This document shows positions 16,944-25,021 of a stretch of 57,459 bases of DNA, piece after piece (position 1 is the first letter of the stretch; each line of letters opens with the position of its first letter). The stretch lies in assembly GCA_002409285.1 (NCBI GenBank), contig DHUT01000013.1:1-57459 (forward strand), written 5' to 3'. The notes under the pieces are model-generated. The model searched no databases and was not told the origin of the DNA. It saw only the letters and a program-made list of their open reading frames with translations. This DNA comes from Firmicutes bacterium UBA5227. GTDB taxonomy: Bacteria; Bacillota; Clostridia; Tissierellales; Sedimentibacteraceae. A program made the position numbers and the translations under genes.

Positions 16944-18104
16944 ATGCCTATATCAAGCACAAAAATAGGGAAAATGGTCATTGAGGGCTTTGACAGCGAC
17001 TATGTTTTCCAGACAATCAGTAAAACAAATAATTATTATGAATATGAAATTTTAAATAGCTGGAATAAATACTTAGACAATGCAAAAGTAATTTTTGATG
17101 TTGGGGCTAATTTGGGGAATCATACAATTTATTGGTGGGAAAAACTTAGCCCAGATGTGATTTACTCATTCGAGCCGTATTTACCAAGTTTTGAAAGACT
17201 TAAAAGTAATATTGAAAAAAATGGGATTAAAAGTGTCAGAACAATAAATAAAGGTGTTGGAGAGAGGAAAGGAAGGGCATCGGTACAAAGTTTTGATGAT
17301 TCAAATTATGGCGCCACCTCATTGAAATATGAAGATGAATTAAGTTCCGGGACAATAGAAATAATTGATTTAGACAGCTTTGTTGGAGAAAATAATATAA
17401 ACTCTGTTGATTTTATTAAAATTGATGTAGAGGGTTTTGAATTATCTGTTATAAAGGGAATGGAAAAGATACTGGACAGGCATAAACCGGATTTATGGAT
17501 TGAAGTAGGGACGGAAACATTTAAACAGATATTTGATATTCTTATTCCTCTTGGTTATGTAATTTCTGATATAGAGGGGTTTAATGTGCTTTTGCTTAAT
17601 GAGTGCAGGCATGACAAAATTGATGAAGTTGATTATTATAAAGTATTAAATGCCATGTTTTACAATTTAAACAGGACAAACATATATTATAAAAATTATA
17701 TTACTTCAAAACAGTGGCTGGAAGTCAGAAATGAAGCATTAAATAAAAAAATAAAGGAAAATGATGAAATAAAGTCGAATTATGTCGGGCTGAAAGATAA
17801 ATATGACATAGAACTTAAACAGTTAAACGAAAAAAATCAGATTTTGCAAAAACAATACGAAGAAGAAAAAGGTCTGCATATAAATGATTTAACGGAATAT
17901 TATCAGGAGCTGAAGAATGAAGAAGAGCTTATAAAAAGCCTTAAGTCCAGTATACAAAAACTTGAGGTCCAAAACAGCTATTTGAAGGCTGAAAATTCTG
18001 AATACAAAAGAAAGCTTTCTAAAATTACTGACACGTGGCTGGGAAAAATCGGCCTGAAGGCTTACAGGCTGCTGAAAAGATGTAAGAATAAATTAAAAAG
18101 ATGA
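16944..18104 (+). CDS. FkbM-family methyltransferase with C-terminal coiled coil
   Basis: A 386-residue protein in two parts. Residues 1-230 are a SAM-dependent methyltransferase of the FkbM family: VIFDVGANLGNH (SAM loop, about 48-59), YSFEPYLPSFERL and DFIKIDVEGFELSVIKGM. Residues about 255-365 are a nearly unbroken heptad-rich, Lys/Glu-rich coiled coil. The protein ends in a basic amphipathic segment (LGKIGLKAYRLLKRCKNK) that could touch the membrane. FkbM enzymes O-methylate sugars or related groups. The gene follows the ABC exporter, an arrangement that recalls WbdD, whose methyltransferase caps O-antigen and whose coiled coil sets chain length. That functional analogy is inference. Confidence 0.82.
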   Translation: MPISSTKIGKMVIEGFDSDYVFQTISKTNNYYEYEILNSWNKYLDNAKVIFDVGANLGNHTIYWWEKLSPDVIYSFEPYLPSFERLKSNIEKNGIKSVRTINKGVGERKGRASVQSFDDSNYGATSLKYEDELSSGTIEIIDLDSFVGENNINSVDFIKIDVEGFELSVIKGMEKILDRHKPDLWIEVGTETFKQIFDILIPLGYVISDIEGFNVLLLNECRHDKIDEVDYYKVLNAMFYNLNRTNIYYKNYITSKQWLEVRNEALNKKIKENDEIKSNYVGLKDKYDIELKQLNEKNQILQKQYEEEKGLHINDLTEYYQELKNEEELIKSLKSSIQKLEVQNSYLKAENSEYKRKLSKITDTWLGKIGLKAYRLLKRCKNKLKR

Positions 18105-18116
18105 CTGGTGAAGAGC

Positions 18117-21100
18117 ATGGCAATTGATACAAAAATGATCGATGAAAAGTTAAAACAAATAGATGAAAGCAAAAAAAAATTAAGAAACCTTTTGGCAAGG
18201 TACGGTAAGGATATGGATGAAATTGACAGGGTTGATGTTGATTATAAGCCTGAGTTCAATTTAAACTGCAATGGTTTAAAAGAGCTGAGGGTTGCCTGTG
18301 TTATGGACAGGTTTACGCTGGACAGCTATCGGTATGAGTGCAGACTGTTTGAACTGACTCCGAAAGGTTGGAAAAAAGAAATAGATGAGTTTGTTCCCCA
18401 TTTATTGTTTATTGAATCCGCATGGCAAGGGAAAAACGGGCTGTGGTACAAGAAAATTGCCAACGGAAGCAAAGAATATTTTGAAATGACCTGCTATTGC
18501 CGGGACAAAGGAATACCTGTTGTTTTTTGGAATAAAGAGGACCCTGTATATACGGATGTTTTCATGGCTGCCGCAAGGATGGCTGACTTTGTTTTTACAA
18601 CAGATATAGACTGCATTAAGAAGTACAAAGAAACTTTAAGGCATGACAATGTGTATCACCTGCATTTTGCGGCTCAGCCTGAAATACATAATCCTATTGA
18701 AAAATTCCAAAGGAAAGATAAATATTGCTTTGCGGGTGCATATTATCACAGGTATAAGGAAAGAGCAGAAGTATTCGATAAATTTGCGGAATTTTTTATA
18801 AATACCAAGGGTTTTGATATTTATGACAGGAATTATAAAAATGCCAGACCGGAGCATGCATTTCCCTCCTTCTACAATAAATATATATTGGGTGGGCTTG
18901 ATCCGGGTGAAATAGATATAGCATACAAGGGTTATAATTTCGGCATTAACATGAATTCCATCAGTCAGTCTCAAACAATGTTTGCCCGCAGGGTTTTTGA
19001 AATGATGGCTTCAAATACTGTAACGGTGGGTAACTACTCAAGGGGTCTGAAAAACTATTTTGGTGACTTGACAATATGTACTAATGATGAAGATACGCTG
19101 GAAAAGTATGTTAATAATTATTGCGGTGATGATGCAGCTTTGAGAAAGTACAGGCTGCTTGGACTAAGAAAGGTTCTGCAGGACCATTTGTATGAAGACA
19201 GGCTGGATTATGTAGTAAAAAAGGTTTTTGGCAAAAGCATGAAAAAGAAATTACCTGAAATAGAATCCGTAGCTTATGCCCACAATCCGGATGACGCAGG
19301 CAGAATAATTGCAAGCTATAAAAAACAGAGCTATATAAATAAGTGTTTGTACATAATTGTAGATAATGATTTTCAAATACATTCTGATTCTGAGGATATT
19401 AATATAATAGATGAAGCTGAATCGAGGAACAAGCTGTCAAGAGAATTTAACAGCGATGATTATATTGCTGTTATCAGTCCGGATGATTATTATGGCTGCA
19501 ACTATTTTCTTGATTTGATACTGACAACAAGGTATGGTGATTTTTCGGGAATAGGTAAGGGAAATTGCTGTAAAGGTGCTAATGCAGTATTGGAAGTTGA
19601 TGAAAAAACTGATTTCAGGTACAAGTATGTAAATGAATTACATAAAGAACGCTCTATATTTAAAATAGGGAGCGTGTCTGATAATTCATTATATGAGTTT
19701 GCCCTTCCGGGCGTAATTCATATGGATGGGTTGTTTTCTGTGGATGAGTTTAACTATTGTGCAGAAAATAAACAGGATTCGTGCCCTGCTGTGGATGATA
19801 TTGTAATTTACGACTATGGACTTACATTAAAAGATATTGAACAGGTTTCGGAAAATATTAAGTATGACAAATTAAGTACAAATGGGATAAGGATAGTATG
19901 TGATGATATTGTTAGATTCAGCAAGATTCCTGCAAAATCAAAGGTTTCATATAAAAAGAATAATGAAAAGTTACTTATAGAAAGTAATCTGGATGAGGAT
20001 GTTCATAAGTACATTTATATGGAAAAGTTCTTTGAAACAGCGGAATGTGTTGAAGATGGCAAGATGTCGTTAATGTTTAACGGCTCCGGAAATTTGGATC
20101 TGACGGGAGTATGTGTGTTTTTTGATAAGGCAAAAAACAAGATATCTCCGGTATTTACACAAATGAACAGATTGGTAGCGGTAGATGTGCCTTCAAATGC
20201 TGTATATATGAAATTGGGCTTCAGACCTAAAGGTAAGGGCAGCTGTGAATTTTCTGATATTTTTATTGGCGCTGACGTAAGCTCAAATCAAAGGGGATGT
20301 TTTTTATCTCGTTCCAATGTACTTGTATTGACTAACCAGTATCCTTCACCCAATTCACTTTATAGAAATATGTTTGTTCATAAGAGGGTTCAAAGCTATA
20401 AAAATGAAGGTTATGTTTATGATGTTATGAGGATGAATATATATGCCGGGGACGAATTCAGCGAATTTGAAGGTATAAATATTATTGAAGGACAAAGTGA
20501 GGCTCTGAGTGATATTTTGAATAGCGGTGCAATTGATACGGTTTGTGTTCATTTCCTTGACCGGCAAATGTGGAGTGTATTACAAAACTTTCCAAAGAAG
20601 ATAAGAATTATAGTATGGCTGCATGGAGCAGAAATACAGCCCTGGTGGAGGCGTGAATATAATTACAATTCTGAAAGTGAACTGGAAAATGCGAAATCAG
20701 AATCAAGTATAAGACTTAAATTTTGGAAGGATATCTTTGATAATATAGGTGGGTATAACATTCATTTTGTATTTGTATCGAATTATTTTGCCGAAGAAAT
20801 ATTTGAAGATAATAAAATCACATTGCCGGAGAATAAATATTCTGTTATTCATAATTGTATTGATACGGATTTATTTAGTTATAGAGCAAAACCAAGTGAA
20901 CAGAGAAAAAAAATATTATCCATAAGACCCTTTGCAAGCAATAAGTATGCTAATGATTTAACTGTAAAATGTATTTTAGAATTATCAAAAAAACCGTTTT
21001 TTTCTGACTTGAATTTTAAAATAGTTGGTAATGGGGAATTATTTGATTCAGTTCTAAAGCCCTTAAAAAGGTTTAAAAATATTGAATTGAAAAGAGGATT

Positions 21101-21443
21101 CCTCAGACAGGATGAAATTGCTGAATTGCATAAAGAATATGGAATATTTATTACTCCGACAAGGATGGATGCCCAGGGAGTATCAAGAGATGAAGCTATG
21201 TCTTCGGGGTTAGTTCCGGTTACAAATGCTGTAACTGCAATACCGGAATTTGTTGATAATAATTGTGGTATCCTTGCTGAGGGAGAAGATTATATTTCAA
21301 TGGCAGAAGGAATTGAGAAATTGTACAATAACCCGGACTTATTTTTGAAGATGTCAAAAAATGCGGCAGACAGGGTAAGGAATCAAAGCTCCAAAGCCTA
21401 TACAATAGATAAAGAGATTCAATTAATCAATGGGAGCAGGTAG
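18117..21443 (+). CDS. Giant multidomain glycosyltransferase (CgeB-like + GT4)
   Basis: A 1108-residue cytoplasmic protein with at least three parts. Residues about 40-385 are CgeB-like, sharing FWNKEDP, FAGAYYH, FDIYDRNYK and TMFARRVFEMMASNT with the 523-residue neighbour. Residues about 390-560 look like a degenerate GT-A-type domain with SPDDYYGCNYFLDLIL. Residues about 590-725 look like a beta-rich insert. Residues about 733-1105 are a GT4/GT-B domain: VLVLTNQYPSPNSLYRN, VIHNCIDTDLF, ILSIRPFASNKYANDL, FKIVGNGELFD and TPTRMDAQGVSRDEAMSSGL with its donor-binding Glu. It could make or extend a repeat unit with two linkages. The GTG at 18108 is possible, but GGTGA at 18107-18111 fits the ATG at 18117. 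Confidence 0.85.
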   Translation: MAIDTKMIDEKLKQIDESKKKLRNLLARYGKDMDEIDRVDVDYKPEFNLNCNGLKELRVACVMDRFTLDSYRYECRLFELTPKGWKKEIDEFVPHLLFIESAWQGKNGLWYKKIANGSKEYFEMTCYCRDKGIPVVFWNKEDPVYTDVFMAAARMADFVFTTDIDCIKKYKETLRHDNVYHLHFAAQPEIHNPIEKFQRKDKYCFAGAYYHRYKERAEVFDKFAEFFINTKGFDIYDRNYKNARPEHAFPSFYNKYILGGLDPGEIDIAYKGYNFGINMNSISQSQTMFARRVFEMMASNTVTVGNYSRGLKNYFGDLTICTNDEDTLEKYVNNYCGDDAALRKYRLLGLRKVLQDHLYEDRLDYVVKKVFGKSMKKKLPEIESVAYAHNPDDAGRIIASYKKQSYINKCLYIIVDNDFQIHSDSEDINIIDEAESRNKLSREFNSDDYIAVISPDDYYGCNYFLDLILTTRYGDFSGIGKGNCCKGANAVLEVDEKTDFRYKYVNELHKERSIFKIGSVSDNSLYEFALPGVIHMDGLFSVDEFNYCAENKQDSCPAVDDIVIYDYGLTLKDIEQVSENIKYDKLSTNGIRIVCDDIVRFSKIPAKSKVSYKKNNEKLLIESNLDEDVHKYIYMEKFFETAECVEDGKMSLMFNGSGNLDLTGVCVFFDKAKNKISPVFTQMNRLVAVDVPSNAVYMKLGFRPKGKGSCEFSDIFIGADVSSNQRGCFLSRSNVLVLTNQYPSPNSLYRNMFVHKRVQSYKNEGYVYDVMRMNIYAGDEFSEFEGINIIEGQSEALSDILNSGAIDTVCVHFLDRQMWSVLQNFPKKIRIIVWLHGAEIQPWWRREYNYNSESELENAKSESSIRLKFWKDIFDNIGGYNIHFVFVSNYFAEEIFEDNKITLPENKYSVIHNCIDTDLFSYRAKPSEQRKKILSIRPFASNKYANDLTVKCILELSKKPFFSDLNFKIVGNGELFDSVLKPLKRFKNIELKRGFLRQDEIAELHKEYGIFITPTRMDAQGVSRDEAMSSGLVPVTNAVTAIPEFVDNNCGILAEGEDYISMAEGIEKLYNNPDLFLKMSKNAADRVRNQSSKAYTIDKEIQLINGSR

Positions 21444-21444
21444 T

Positions 21445-22263
21445 ATGTCTTTAAATAATATGCCTTTAAATAATAAAAACAACTTAAATGAACCGGTAAA
21501 ATGTCCTGTAAGTATTTTTGGAAGTTGTGTTTCGAGGGATCTTTTGGAATTTGACAGACATTTTTTCAGTTTGAAAACATATGTTGCTCGTCAGTCAGTT
21601 GTATCATCTGTATCTGAACCTGCTAAGCTAAGAATTGATGATATAAAGTTAGAGTCGGATTTTCAAAAAAACCAGGTATACGGAGATATGGTAAAAAACA
21701 CTTTTGAAAGGTTTAGAAACGACGGAAGCAAGTATCTGATAATTGATTTAATAGATGAAAGGTTTAAGCTTGTTGATTATGAAGGTACAATCGTGACATG
21801 CTCTTCCGAATTTGTAAAGGCTGATATTACGGATAATATAAAGACGATAGAAAGAGTATTAAAAAACAAGCGTAATGTTTTTACGAAAAAAAATTTTTGT
21901 AAATATATGATAAAGGACATAGAACTTGATTACTACATGAATAAGTTCTGTAAGGAAGTCCTTTCTGTTTACAAAGGTGAAAATATTATAATACATAGGG
22001 CTATGATGCTTGATTACTATAAAGATAGTTTCGGAGACATAAATAAATTTGGTTTGAGCTATATAAAAAATAACAACAAGATAAATAGTTTGTTGGATTA
22101 TATGTATGATTATTTATGTAAAAAATTAACTAAAGCTAAAGTTATAGATATATGTGACGGATATGTGGCTGATTCCGGGCATAAGTGGGGGTTGGCACCT
22201 ATGCACTATCAGGAAGAGTATTATATAAAAGCACTTAAATGTTTGAAAGGGTATGTAATCTAA
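21445..22263 (+). CDS. DUF6270-like protein of glycan loci (possible SGNH-type)
   Basis: A 272-residue protein with no proven function. It begins its folded part with CPVSIFGSCVSRDLLEF and ends with a conserved-looking DSGHKWGLAPMHYQEEYY block. This spacing of an N-terminal GSCxSRD and a C-terminal D..H pair resembles SGNH/GDSL hydrolases, in which such residues form the active site, so it may add or remove an acyl group on the polymer. That is inference. Proteins of this kind recur in capsule and teichoic acid clusters. An ATG at 21430 overlaps the previous gene, but GGGAGCAGG (21432-21440) points to the ATG at 21445. Confidence 0.65.
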   Translation: MSLNNMPLNNKNNLNEPVKCPVSIFGSCVSRDLLEFDRHFFSLKTYVARQSVVSSVSEPAKLRIDDIKLESDFQKNQVYGDMVKNTFERFRNDGSKYLIIDLIDERFKLVDYEGTIVTCSSEFVKADITDNIKTIERVLKNKRNVFTKKNFCKYMIKDIELDYYMNKFCKEVLSVYKGENIIIHRAMMLDYYKDSFGDINKFGLSYIKNNNKINSLLDYMYDYLCKKLTKAKVIDICDGYVADSGHKWGLAPMHYQEEYYIKALKCLKGYVI

Positions 22264-22273
22264 AGGAGTTAAA

Positions 22274-23494
22274 ATGCTTAACGTAATAGGACAAGGATAT
22301 ATAGGACTACCCACTGCTTTGATGTTTGCAAAAAGCGGCATGGAGGTAGTCGGTACAGATTATAATGAAAAATTGATTACTTCATTAAAAAATAAAAAGC
22401 TGACTTTTAAGGAAAAGGGTTTGGATGAGCTTTTTGAGGAAGCTATATTGAACGGAATTAAGTTTTCAACTGAGTATCAAAAATCAGATACATATATTAT
22501 TTCGGTTCCAACTCCTTATATAAAGGAAAGCAAGAAGCTTGACCCTAAATATGTGATATCTGCCGTAAAGACAGTTCTTGATGTGTGTGAAAAGGGTGCG
22601 GTAATTATAATAGAATCTACCATTTCACCCGGCTCTGTTGACAAATTTGTACGTCCTGAAATAGAGAAAAAGGGATTTGTCATTGGAGAAGATGTACATC
22701 TGGCACATGCTCCGGAAAGAATAATACCGGGAAATATGCTATATGAGCTTGAAAACAACTCAAGGACTATTGGAACCGATGACTCCAAAACGGGTCAAAA
22801 AGTTAAGGAACTTTATTCTAAATTTTGTAAGTCCGAAATTGTACTTACAGATATAAGGTCTGCGGAAATGTCTAAAGTAGTGGAAAACACATATAGAGAT
22901 ATTAATATTGCCTTTGCAAATGAACTGGCTAAAATATGCAGAAAGGATAATATGGATGTATATGAAATAATAAGGACTGCCAATAAGCATCCCAGAGTTA
23001 ATATATTGCAGCCTGGTCCCGGGGTGGGCGGACATTGTATTTCGGTTGACCCATGGTTTTTGGTGGGAGATTATCCTGATTTAACAAATCTTATATTAAC
23101 TGCAAGAAAAATAAATGATTCAATGCCTAGCCATGTATTAAAGAGAATAAGAGATATTATGAGGGAGCATAACATAAATGATGTGTCGAGAGTTGGTCTG
23201 TATGGCTTGACGTATAAGGAGAATGTGGATGATACGAGAGAAAGCCCGACACTTCAGCTTCTTGAAAGAATGGATGAAAATTTATCCTTTGGGGTAAAGG
23301 TGTATGATCCCTTTATAAATGAAAGAATTGTTGAACATCAGTTTATGAATTTTGATGATTTTATAAATGAGGTAGATATTATAGTAATAATGGTTGGTCA
23401 TGCTCACATTAAAAATAATATGCATCTTATAAAGGATAAATTAATATTGGATACCAGAAATATATGTGATTTTGATGGTGTATATAAACTGTAG
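22274..23494 (+). CDS. wecC: UDP-N-acetyl-D-mannosamine dehydrogenase
   Basis: A 406-residue NAD-dependent enzyme that oxidises C6 of a UDP-sugar twice, here most likely UDP-ManNAc to UDP-ManNAcA. The N-terminal Rossmann fold reads NVIGQGYIGLPTALMFAKSG. The catalytic Cys255 lies in PGPGVGGHCISVDPWF, preceded by HPRVNILQ, which is typical of the WecC branch rather than of UDP-glucose dehydrogenases. The middle domain has SPGSVDKFVRP and APERIIPGN, and the C-terminal domain GLTYKENVDDTRESP. The product would give the polymer negative charge. No UDP-GlcNAc 2-epimerase (MnaA) is in view, so the substrate must come from elsewhere. Substrate choice is inferred from motif similarity. Confidence 0.83.
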   Translation: MLNVIGQGYIGLPTALMFAKSGMEVVGTDYNEKLITSLKNKKLTFKEKGLDELFEEAILNGIKFSTEYQKSDTYIISVPTPYIKESKKLDPKYVISAVKTVLDVCEKGAVIIIESTISPGSVDKFVRPEIEKKGFVIGEDVHLAHAPERIIPGNMLYELENNSRTIGTDDSKTGQKVKELYSKFCKSEIVLTDIRSAEMSKVVENTYRDINIAFANELAKICRKDNMDVYEIIRTANKHPRVNILQPGPGVGGHCISVDPWFLVGDYPDLTNLILTARKINDSMPSHVLKRIRDIMREHNINDVSRVGLYGLTYKENVDDTRESPTLQLLERMDENLSFGVKVYDPFINERIVEHQFMNFDDFINEVDIIVIMVGHAHIKNNMHLIKDKLILDTRNICDFDGVYKL

Positions 23495-23522
23495 CAAAAT
23501 TTAACTACCATAGGAGCAGCAC

Positions 23523-24515
23523 ATGATTTTAATTACCGGTGGAACCGGCTATATCGGTTCACATACAGCAGTAAAATTATTAGAACAAAATGAAGAAATA
23601 ATAATTTTAGATAATCTTTGCAATTCAAAAAAAGATGTGCTTGACAGCATAGAAAAGATAACCGGCAGGCGGCCAAAATTCTCTCAGACAGATTTGTTGG
23701 ATACTAACAAGTTAAACCGGGTATTTCAGCAAAACCAAATAGATTGTGTAATTCATTTTGCCGGTCTGAAATCAATTGGAGAATCAATTGAAGAACCTTT
23801 GAAATACTTCAATAACAACATAACAGGAACAGTAAATCTTCTGATGGCAATGAAAAAATATAATTGTAAAAAAATTATCTTTAGTTCGTCGGCATCCGTT
23901 CACGGTACTGCTGAAACAATGCCTATAACTGAAAGCTCGTCCCTTGGAGTCACAAATCCATATGGCAGGACAAAGCTTGTTATTGAAGACATGCTTAGGG
24001 ATTTGTATGTGTCGGATAATGGACTTGGTATTGTGCTGCTAAGATATTTTAACCCCATAGGAGCTCATAAAAGCGGGCTTATCGGTGAAAATTCAAATGG
24101 AGTTCCAAACAACCTGATGCCATATATTTGCAAGGTAGCAAAGGGAGAATTTCCATACCTGAATGTGTTCGGCAATGACTATGACACAGTTGACGGTACG
24201 GGGGTCAGAGACTACATACATGTTGATGACTTGGCTGCAGGTCATATACAAGCATATGAAAAAATTAAATTTGCTAATGGTTTGTATACATACAATCTTG
24301 GAACAGGAAAAGGCTATAGCGTGTTGCAGGTAGTTAATGCGTTTGAAAGTGCAAACAATATTAAAATAAATTACAGAATAGCACCCAGGAGAGCCGGAGA
24401 TATGGCAGCAGTATATGCTGATACCAAAAAGGCAGAGTCTGAGCTAAGATTTAAAGCTCAATATGGAATAGATGATATGTGTAGAGATTCATGGAATTTT
24501 TATAAACATTCGTAA
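23523..24515 (+). CDS. galE: UDP-glucose 4-epimerase
   Basis: A 330-residue short-chain dehydrogenase-type enzyme that interconverts UDP-glucose and UDP-galactose (possibly the N-acetyl forms), supplying donors to the glycan locus. It has the NAD motif ILITGGTGYIGSHTAVKLL, the catalytic Tyr147 and Lys151 in NPYGRTK, the Ser region IIFSSSASVHG, and the family signatures LLRYFNPIGAHKSG, VDGTGVRDYIHVDDLA and YNLGTGKGYSVL. Length is normal. It is the last intact gene of the locus; repeat copy R4 begins at the stop codon. Confidence 0.92.
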   Translation: MILITGGTGYIGSHTAVKLLEQNEEIIILDNLCNSKKDVLDSIEKITGRRPKFSQTDLLDTNKLNRVFQQNQIDCVIHFAGLKSIGESIEEPLKYFNNNITGTVNLLMAMKKYNCKKIIFSSSASVHGTAETMPITESSSLGVTNPYGRTKLVIEDMLRDLYVSDNGLGIVLLRYFNPIGAHKSGLIGENSNGVPNNLMPYICKVAKGEFPYLNVFGNDYDTVDGTGVRDYIHVDDLAAGHIQAYEKIKFANGLYTYNLGTGKGYSVLQVVNAFESANNIKINYRIAPRRAGDMAAVYADTKKAESELRFKAQYGIDDMCRDSWNFYKHS

Positions 24516-24553
24516 GGACACGGGGACGTTTCACCTGTCCTGCGGTTATTGAA
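24516..24553 (+). repeat. Interspersed boundary repeat, copy R4
   Basis: A 38-nt element GGACACGGGGACGTTTCACC followed by TGTCC...GGTTATTGAA. It is nearly identical to R3 and begins one base after the galE stop. GGACA can pair with TGTCC. Its right edge merges directly into the truncated sugar-transferase fragment, which suggests a recombination joint. Confidence 0.8.
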
Positions 24554-24680
24554 AATACTTTTCATTCCTGAAAAAAAGGAAGGGGTTGATAAGGGTGAAA
24601 TTTTGCCGGGAGAAATATTTTTTGTTAAAACAATAAATAAGTTTGAGGTTAATAGTAGTATGCAGTTTAAGGCTTGGTAA
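24549..24680 (+). pseudogene. Truncated 3' end of a second sugar-transferase gene
   Basis: The frame starting LKILFIPEKKEGVDKG and continuing ILPGEIFFVK is nearly the same as the last 30 or so codons of the sugar transferase ending at 12811, at both DNA and protein level. It then runs on for about 16 unrelated codons to TAA at 24678. No start codon or catalytic domain remains; the 5' side is cut off by repeat R4. It is a relic of a duplicated or replaced initiating transferase. Confidence 0.8.
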
Positions 24681-24758
24681 AAGAATTTCAGAAGGCACAG
24701 AATAAAAACAACTGGTTTACATGCAAAGTCTATTTTCCTAAGATCCTAATTTTTTCGA

Positions 24759-24787
24759 TTGATTATTTTCTAAGCAAGAAATATAAT
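24759..24787 (+). promoter_or_regulatory. Promoter of the HTH/two-component operon
   Basis: TTGATT (24759-24764), a 17-bp spacer and TATAAT (24782-24787), about 28 bp before the first gene. The promoter lies in AT-rich host-like DNA just before base composition changes. Confidence 0.6.
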
Positions 24788-24814
24788 ATGTTAAGATGAA
24801 ATTGAGAGGAAACC

Positions 24815-25021
24815 ATGATGGAATATATCAGTGTAAGAGAAGCGGAAAGATGGGGATTAACCGCTCGGATGATCAATTACTATTGCATGGGCGAGCGTAT
24901 TGATGGAGTGCGGAATATTGCAAATGTATGGCTCATCCCCAATGACGCCGGGAAGCCTGAGGACGCGCACAAAGGGAATGGACGTTGTCGTGCAGGTAGT
25001 AATGAGGGGTGTGACATATGA
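24815..25021 (+). CDS. Small helix-turn-helix DNA-binding protein
   Basis: A 68-residue protein of the excisionase/MerR-like HTH type. The whole protein is essentially the fold: YISVREAERWGLTARMINYYCMGERIDG, then NVWLIPNDAGKPEDA, a pattern common in small clostridial regulators next to sensor kinases or mobile elements. ATGs at 24815 and 24818 are both usable after GAGAGG. Its stop overlaps the kinase start (ATGA at 25018-25021), so it is co-translated with the two-component system and probably joins in its control. Base composition is higher in GC than the genes to the left. Confidence 0.75.
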   Translation: MMEYISVREAERWGLTARMINYYCMGERIDGVRNIANVWLIPNDAGKPEDAHKGNGRCRAGSNEGCDI

